A stretch of DNA of 46,682 nt from Mesonia sp. (GTDB lineage Bacteria; Bacteroidota; Bacteroidia; Flavobacteriales; Flavobacteriaceae): contig DTTX01000032.1 of assembly GCA_012964435.1 (NCBI GenBank), positions 1,421 to 48,102 on the forward strand, written 5' to 3'. The number at the start of each line of letters is the position of its first letter. Position 1 is the first letter of the stretch. The position numbers and the translations under genes were made by a program. The notes beneath the pieces are model-generated. The model had not been told where the DNA came from, searched no databases, and saw only the letters and a list, made by a program, of their open reading frames with translations. Shown here piece by piece: positions 43,376-46,682 of this stretch.

Positions 43376-44947
43376 ATGGCAGAAACATTAACAATAGCAA
43401 AAGCAATAGAAAGAATTAGCTCAGGCGATATTAGAATTCCCGCCTTTCAGAGAAATTTCGTTTGGGAACCAGACCAAGTTGCATTTTTATTAGATAGTAT
43501 CTACAAAGGTTTTCCAATTGGAACAATTATATTATGGAAGACAGATAAACGACTTAATACTGAAAAAAGTTTAGGTTATTTTGAACTACCTGAACCAAGA
43601 AAAGATTATCCCGTAAATTATGTTTTAGACGGACAACAAAGGCTGACAAGCTTATTTAGTGTTTTTCAAACTACACTTGAGCCTACAAGTCAAGAATGGG
43701 TTGATATATATTTTGACCTTGATTCAAACGAATCTATTCAAGAATCTGCGTTCCTAGCACTTGATGATAATGAGGTTGATGAAGATAGACACTTTCCTGT
43801 ATCTAGTTTTTTTGATTCCGTAGAATATCGCAAAGCGACAAATAAATTATCTACTGATAATCAAATAGTAATTGACCAAGTCCAGAGAAAATTTTTGACA
43901 TATATTATACCAGATATTGTATTCGAAACAGAAGATTTAAAAAATGTTGCTATTGTATTTGAGAGAATTAATCGTGCTGGTACTGAATTAAATGTATTTG
44001 AATTACTCTCTGCTTGGAGTTGGTCAGAAAGTTTTGACTTGGTTGAAAAATTTGATGAACTACAAGATGAAATTGCAGAACACGGATATGAAGATTTAAC
44101 AAATGATAGAGACCTGCAATTAAGAGTTACCGCAGGAATCATAAAAGGAAATACCTCGCCTAAAACTATTCTAGATTTAACCGGTGATGAAATTAGAGAT
44201 AACTTCACTAAAATAAGAAATGGATTAATTGGAGCTATAGATTTCTTAAAAAGAGAATTAAATATCAAACATTTCAAAATGCTACCTTTTCCTGGTTTAA
44301 TTGTTCCTCTAAGTTCCTTTTTTGCAACTGATAGAGCTGACGGTGTAAATTATACCTCTTTGCAAAAAAGTAAAATATCTATTTGGTTTTGGAGGTCACT
44401 ATTTACAAGACGTTTTTCAGCTGGTGTTAACGAAAGGCAAGCAAGCGATATAAAAGAACTATTAAATCTAAAAAGAGATGAGGATTACGATTTCAAATAT
44501 CCATCAACCGAAATTAAATTTGATTTTACAAAAAGTAATTTCTCTAGGAACAATGCCAATTCTAAAACTTTAATTTCAATGCTAAATAGTATTAATCCTA
44601 AATCACTATTGAGTGGAGCTAATATCGATTTAGACAAAGTTTTAAAAAGTGGAAGTAAACACGAATATCATCACATTTATCCTAAAAAGTATTTAGAGCG
44701 TTTAGGAAAAGAAAGGAAAGAAATTAATTGTCTTGCTAATTTTTGCTTTTTAACTCGTTCAGACAACAATACGATTAGTGATAAATCACCAAATGAATAT
44801 GGAAAATTAATTTCTGATTCAAATAAAACCGAGTATTTAAATAGTGCTTTGATACCAATAGATTTTGAAGATTTAAACTATGAAGAATTTTTAGAAAAAA
44901 GGAATGAATCATTAATATCTCTGGCTGAGAGGTTGATGACGGAATAA
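43376..44947 (+). CDS. Cassette 4: DUF262-HNH protein (GmrSD-like, candidate defence enzyme)
   Basis: A 523-residue protein. The N-terminal DUF262 domain (about 10-230) has IRIPAFQRNFVWEPDQVAFL, FPIGTIILWK and YVLDGQQRLTSLF, the ParB-like NTP-binding core of GmrS-type subunits. The C-terminal part has HEYHHIYPKKYLERLG and NCLANFCFLTRSDNNTISDK, an HNH (DUF1524-like) nuclease site. This order is that of single-chain GmrSD type IV restriction enzymes, which cut modified phage DNA, and of related BREX proteins. The role here is inferred. It is the largest cassette gene and begins 27 nt after the boundary. Confidence 0.87.
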   Translation: MAETLTIAKAIERISSGDIRIPAFQRNFVWEPDQVAFLLDSIYKGFPIGTIILWKTDKRLNTEKSLGYFELPEPRKDYPVNYVLDGQQRLTSLFSVFQTTLEPTSQEWVDIYFDLDSNESIQESAFLALDDNEVDEDRHFPVSSFFDSVEYRKATNKLSTDNQIVIDQVQRKFLTYIIPDIVFETEDLKNVAIVFERINRAGTELNVFELLSAWSWSESFDLVEKFDELQDEIAEHGYEDLTNDRDLQLRVTAGIIKGNTSPKTILDLTGDEIRDNFTKIRNGLIGAIDFLKRELNIKHFKMLPFPGLIVPLSSFFATDRADGVNYTSLQKSKISIWFWRSLFTRRFSAGVNERQASDIKELLNLKRDEDYDFKYPSTEIKFDFTKSNFSRNNANSKTLISMLNSINPKSLLSGANIDLDKVLKSGSKHEYHHIYPKKYLERLGKERKEINCLANFCFLTRSDNNTISDKSPNEYGKLISDSNKTEYLNSALIPIDFEDLNYEEFLEKRNESLISLAERLMTE

Positions 44948-44952
44948 AAAAC

Positions 44953-45089
44953 TAAGCCCAACAATGGCTATAAGTAATTGCTTGTTCTCGCCTACTTCTG
45001 AAAATCCTCGCGGATTTTCAGTTTGGTGTGTACTTGCAAAGTTAATCGCTAAACCACGCAACTACTCATAGCCGAGACCGTTGCCACCC
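44953..45089 (+). repeat. attC-like element 4
   Basis: Left end TAAGCCCAAC, right end GTTGCCACCC. The outer stem GGCTATAAGTAATTGC pairs with GCAACTACTCATAGCC (two mismatches). The apex is CTGAAAATCC-tcgc-GGATTTTCAG (44998-45021). It differs from element 6 at about five positions in the inner ~120 nt, so the two are recent copies, whereas their cassette-end bases differ. Confidence 0.85.
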
Positions 45090-45112
45090 ATTTAAAAAAA
45101 CACTGCGATAAA

Positions 45113-45670
45113 TTGAAAAAAGAATACATTTTTAAATCTGAAAGACTTGGATTTCGCAATTGGACAGAAAATGATTTGACTGAATTTTCAAAAATAAATG
45201 CAGACTTAGAAGTGATGGAACACTTCCCAAAACCATTGACCGAAAAAGAAACGGCGGAATTTATTGATAGGCTCAAAAAGCATTATGAAAATAATGGACA
45301 CAATTATTTTGCAACCGAAATTTTAGAAAGTGGAGAATTAATTGGATTTATAGGTTTGGCTTTTCAAGATTACGAAACTGACTTTACTCCTGCTGTAGAT
45401 ATTGGATGGAGACTGAAAAAAAGTGCTTGGGGAAATGGATTTGCAACTGAAGGAGCGAAAAAATGCCTTGAATTTGGGTTTAACGAACTAAATTTAGACA
45501 AAATCATTTCCACGTGTACGGAGAAAAATATTAAGTCGGAAAACGTGATGAAAAAAATCGGAATGGAAAAAATAGGAGAATTTAAGCATCCGAAATTGAA
45601 AGAATATCCCGAATATGAAAAATGTATTTGTTACGGAATAAATAAAAACGTGTGGCAACAACGTGTATAG
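45113..45670 (+). CDS. Cassette 5: GNAT acetyltransferase (RimJ/RimL type)
   Basis: A 185-residue acetyltransferase with a TTG start at 45113. Family motifs are KSERLGFRNWTENDLTEFSK at the N-terminus, VDIGWRLKKSAWGNGFATEG (acetyl-CoA loop) and CTEKNIKSENVMKKIGMEKIG. GNAT genes are common integron cargo (for example antibiotic-modifying or toxin types), but this resembles the protein N-terminal/small-molecule RimL group; its substrate is unknown. The last residues (VWQQRV) and stop are encoded inside element 5. Confidence 0.85.
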   Translation: MKKEYIFKSERLGFRNWTENDLTEFSKINADLEVMEHFPKPLTEKETAEFIDRLKKHYENNGHNYFATEILESGELIGFIGLAFQDYETDFTPAVDIGWRLKKSAWGNGFATEGAKKCLEFGFNELNLDKIISTCTEKNIKSENVMKKIGMEKIGEFKHPKLKEYPEYEKCICYGINKNVWQQRV

Positions 45671-45786
45671 CTCATTGCGGCTGAATTCCCTCACGGAAAT
45701 TCATTGCAATTCACTATCTTTGGTCTGTGGCGGAAAATCCTCTGCGGATTTCCCGCAACGAGCCATACACAAAACCGTTGGCATTA
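45650..45786 (+). repeat. attC-like element 5 (divergent type with -7 box)
   Basis: Left end GTGTGGCAAC, right end GTTGGCATTA. The outer stem GTGTATAGCTCATTGCGG pairs with CCGCAACGAGCCATACAC (two mismatches, counting bulges). The interior has GAATTCCCTCACGGAAATTC as one hairpin and GGAAAATCCTCTGCGGATTTCC as another. TATCTTTG at 45715-45722 is an exact -7 box pointing into cassette 6. Confidence 0.8.
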
Positions 45787-45798
45787 ATTTAAAACCGT

Positions 45799-46500
45799 AT
45801 GAAAAAATTGGGACTAATATTTGGAATTATAATCGGATTGATTGTTTTCGGAGCTTTTAAGAAAAAGAGTAAAGACAATTCAAAACCAAAAATTTCGGCT
45901 ACCGAATTCGTTGCTGAATTAGAAAGATTAGGATATTATAAATACGCTGACAAGAAAAATATTGACAGCTTGAAAAATGACCTTATCGAAAATTACGACC
46001 CAACAAATGAATTAGTTTCGATTTGGGATGACGACACAGGAGTTCCTCTTGACTACAGATATTATTGGTGTGATGGAGAAACTGTTTATGAAGAAGGCGG
46101 ATTTACAGAACTTTTAGAACAAGTCAAACCAACTTTTGACAAAATTGGACTGAAAATAAATGTTACTGACCATTTTGAGCAATGGGATGATAAAAACAAA
46201 TGGTTAAATCATAGAATAACAATAAACGGAACTGAATACGTGATTTTTAAGAATTTTAAAGATTATGGCTGGGGCGAAGCAGTAATGAGATTTGCTCAAA
46301 TCATAAATCAAGAAGCCGAAAATCAAGGAATTAAAGAAAAAGTGTATTTAGCTTCTGGTGGAAATGACGGACGACTAATATTCTTAACCAAAGAATTATA
46401 CGATTACATTTATAGTGTTTACACAAATGAACAATGGAAACCATTGGAAGTAAATGAATGGATGAAAGTTATGAGTGTAAAACCAATGAAACTGAATTAA
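45799..46500 (+). CDS. Cassette 6: membrane-anchored protein of unknown function
   Basis: A 233-residue protein. One N-terminal helix (MKKLGLIFGIIIGLIVFGAF) is a signal anchor, followed by KKKSKDN and an acidic soluble domain with many aromatic residues (DYRYYWCDGETVYEEGG near 85-101; YGWGEAVMRFAQIINQEAE). I recognise no family and see no catalytic motif. It begins 22 nt after its boundary, the shortest leader of the array, and ends within 6 bp of element 6. Confidence 0.68.
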   Translation: MKKLGLIFGIIIGLIVFGAFKKKSKDNSKPKISATEFVAELERLGYYKYADKKNIDSLKNDLIENYDPTNELVSIWDDDTGVPLDYRYYWCDGETVYEEGGFTELLEQVKPTFDKIGLKINVTDHFEQWDDKNKWLNHRITINGTEYVIFKNFKDYGWGEAVMRFAQIINQEAENQGIKEKVYLASGGNDGRLIFLTKELYDYIYSVYTNEQWKPLEVNEWMKVMSVKPMKLN

Positions 46501-46505
46501 AAAAC

Positions 46506-46642
46506 TAATGCCAACAATGGCTATAAGTAATTGCTTGTTCTCGCCTACTTCTGAAAATCCTCGCGGATTTTCAGTTCGGTGCGTACTTGCAAAGTTAAGT
46601 GCTAACCCACGCAACTACTCATAGCCGAGACCGTTGGCAACA
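46506..46642 (+). repeat. attC-like element 6
   Basis: Left end TAATGCCAAC, right end GTTGGCAAC. The inner part is nearly identical to element 4 (same GGCTATAAGTAATTGC/GCAACTACTCATAGCC stem and same CTGAAAATCC apex, 46551-46574). The following boundary shows that the array continues. Confidence 0.85.
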
Positions 46643-46656
46643 AGCTGAAAAAAATC

Positions 46657-46682
46657 GTGAATAAATTAATATTCTTATTTCT
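46657..46682 (+). CDS. Cassette 7: start of a gene cut by the window end
   Basis: GTG at 46657, 24 nt after the boundary, opens a frame reading MNKLIFLF up to the window edge. The spacing equals that of other cassette genes and the hydrophobic start suggests a signal peptide or membrane helix. The leader GTTGGCAACAAGCTGAAAAAAA closely resembles that of cassette 1. Only eight codons are visible, so the call rests on position. Confidence 0.4.

Larger units (their letters stand above)
40911..46682 (+). mobile_element. Integron-like gene cassette array (six full cassettes, continues beyond window)
   Basis: Boundaries (the G of GTT) are at 40911, 42070, 42607, 43349, 45080, 45777 and 46633. Each cassette has an ORF starting 22-33 nt after GTT and ends in an element of about 130-140 nt. 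In each cassette the first 8-10 bases are the reverse complement of its last bases before the hairpin: GTTGGCAAC/GTTGCCAAC, GTTAGCTTTA/TAAAGCTAAC, GTTGTGGGTA/TACCCACAAC, GTTGGGCTTA/TAAGCCCAAC, GTTGCCAC/GTGGCAAC, GTTGGCATTA/TAATGCCAAC. The match is within a cassette and mostly not across a junction, exactly as for integron cassettes cut at G^TT and joined as circles. All ORFs point away from the recombinase. Confidence 0.88.

Noticed and set aside
43861-44277. 138-codon open frame on the minus strand
   Set aside because: It lies entirely antisense to the DUF262-HNH gene, which has clear domain motifs; no independent signal supports it.
41942-46642. CRISPR array
   Set aside because: The repeated elements are 130-140 nt, vary in sequence, and are separated by whole genes of 0.4-1.6 kb rather than short spacers; no cas genes are present.
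40911-46642. Series of insertion sequences or MITEs with terminal inverted repeats
   Set aside because: The end complementarity is specific to each cassette, no transposase is present, no target duplications were seen, and neighbouring units share single boundaries.

Overview
The window is chromosomal DNA of a low-GC member of the Bacteroidota, most likely family Flavobacteriaceae. Signs of this are the Bacteroidota -7 promoter box TAnnTTTG before several genes, a type IX secretion C-terminal domain on a secreted nuclease, flavobacterial versions of thrS, infC, dnaB, accA and ribBA, and A-rich rather than GGAGG-like ribosome binding regions. No tRNA, rRNA, CRISPR array or transposase gene was seen.

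Positions 1-39500 are ordinary core genome. In order: the 3' end of htpG; a lipoprotein; thrS-infC-rpmI-rplT (translation, with infC apparently starting at AUA); a HAD phosphatase, YjbQ and an OmpA-like protein; a secreted protein of the so-called asparagine synthetase B type; dnaB; accA; tgt plus an LptG-type permease; a two-subunit transketolase; an AraC regulator; a DinB protein diverging from a pseudouridine synthase; a three-gene operon of RimK-like ATP-grasp, GCS2-type ligase and N-formylglutamate amidohydrolase; a type IX-secreted endonuclease; an LpxR-like protein; a nitroreductase with a DegT aminotransferase; ftsK-lolA-type-lptF-type followed by a ribBA with its own promoter; an alpha/beta hydrolase; dgkA with tpx; an AhpC peroxiredoxin, a thioredoxin and a small partner; and hutI-hutG-GNAT-MBL lipoprotein-VOC. 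Several enzymes lack expected family residues: Tgt has lost its zinc cysteines, RibBA has a degenerate GTP cyclohydrolase II half, and Tpx lacks the resolving cysteine.

Positions 39500-46682 are accessory DNA and the most interesting part. A 110-nt element with nested inverted repeats precedes a 399-residue tyrosine recombinase. Directly after it begins an array of gene cassettes, all in the recombinase's orientation, that continues past the window end. Six complete cassettes and the start of a seventh are visible, separated by six recombination-site-like elements of about 130-140 nt that can each fold into a long imperfect hairpin. Each cassette starts with GTT plus a variable stretch and ends with the reverse complement of its own start, a different sequence in each cassette. 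This is the signature of integron cassettes that move as circles. The recombinase, however, has XerC/D-like spacing and no room for the IntI-specific insertion, and it reads in the same direction as the cassettes. The cassettes encode a PD-(D/E)XK nuclease-like protein, a small secreted protein, a pair of small acidic/coiled proteins, a DUF262-HNH protein related to GmrSD-type restriction enzymes, a GNAT acetyltransferase and a membrane-anchored unknown. Two are plausible anti-phage genes. I infer an integron-like capture system run by a XerC/D-type recombinase.
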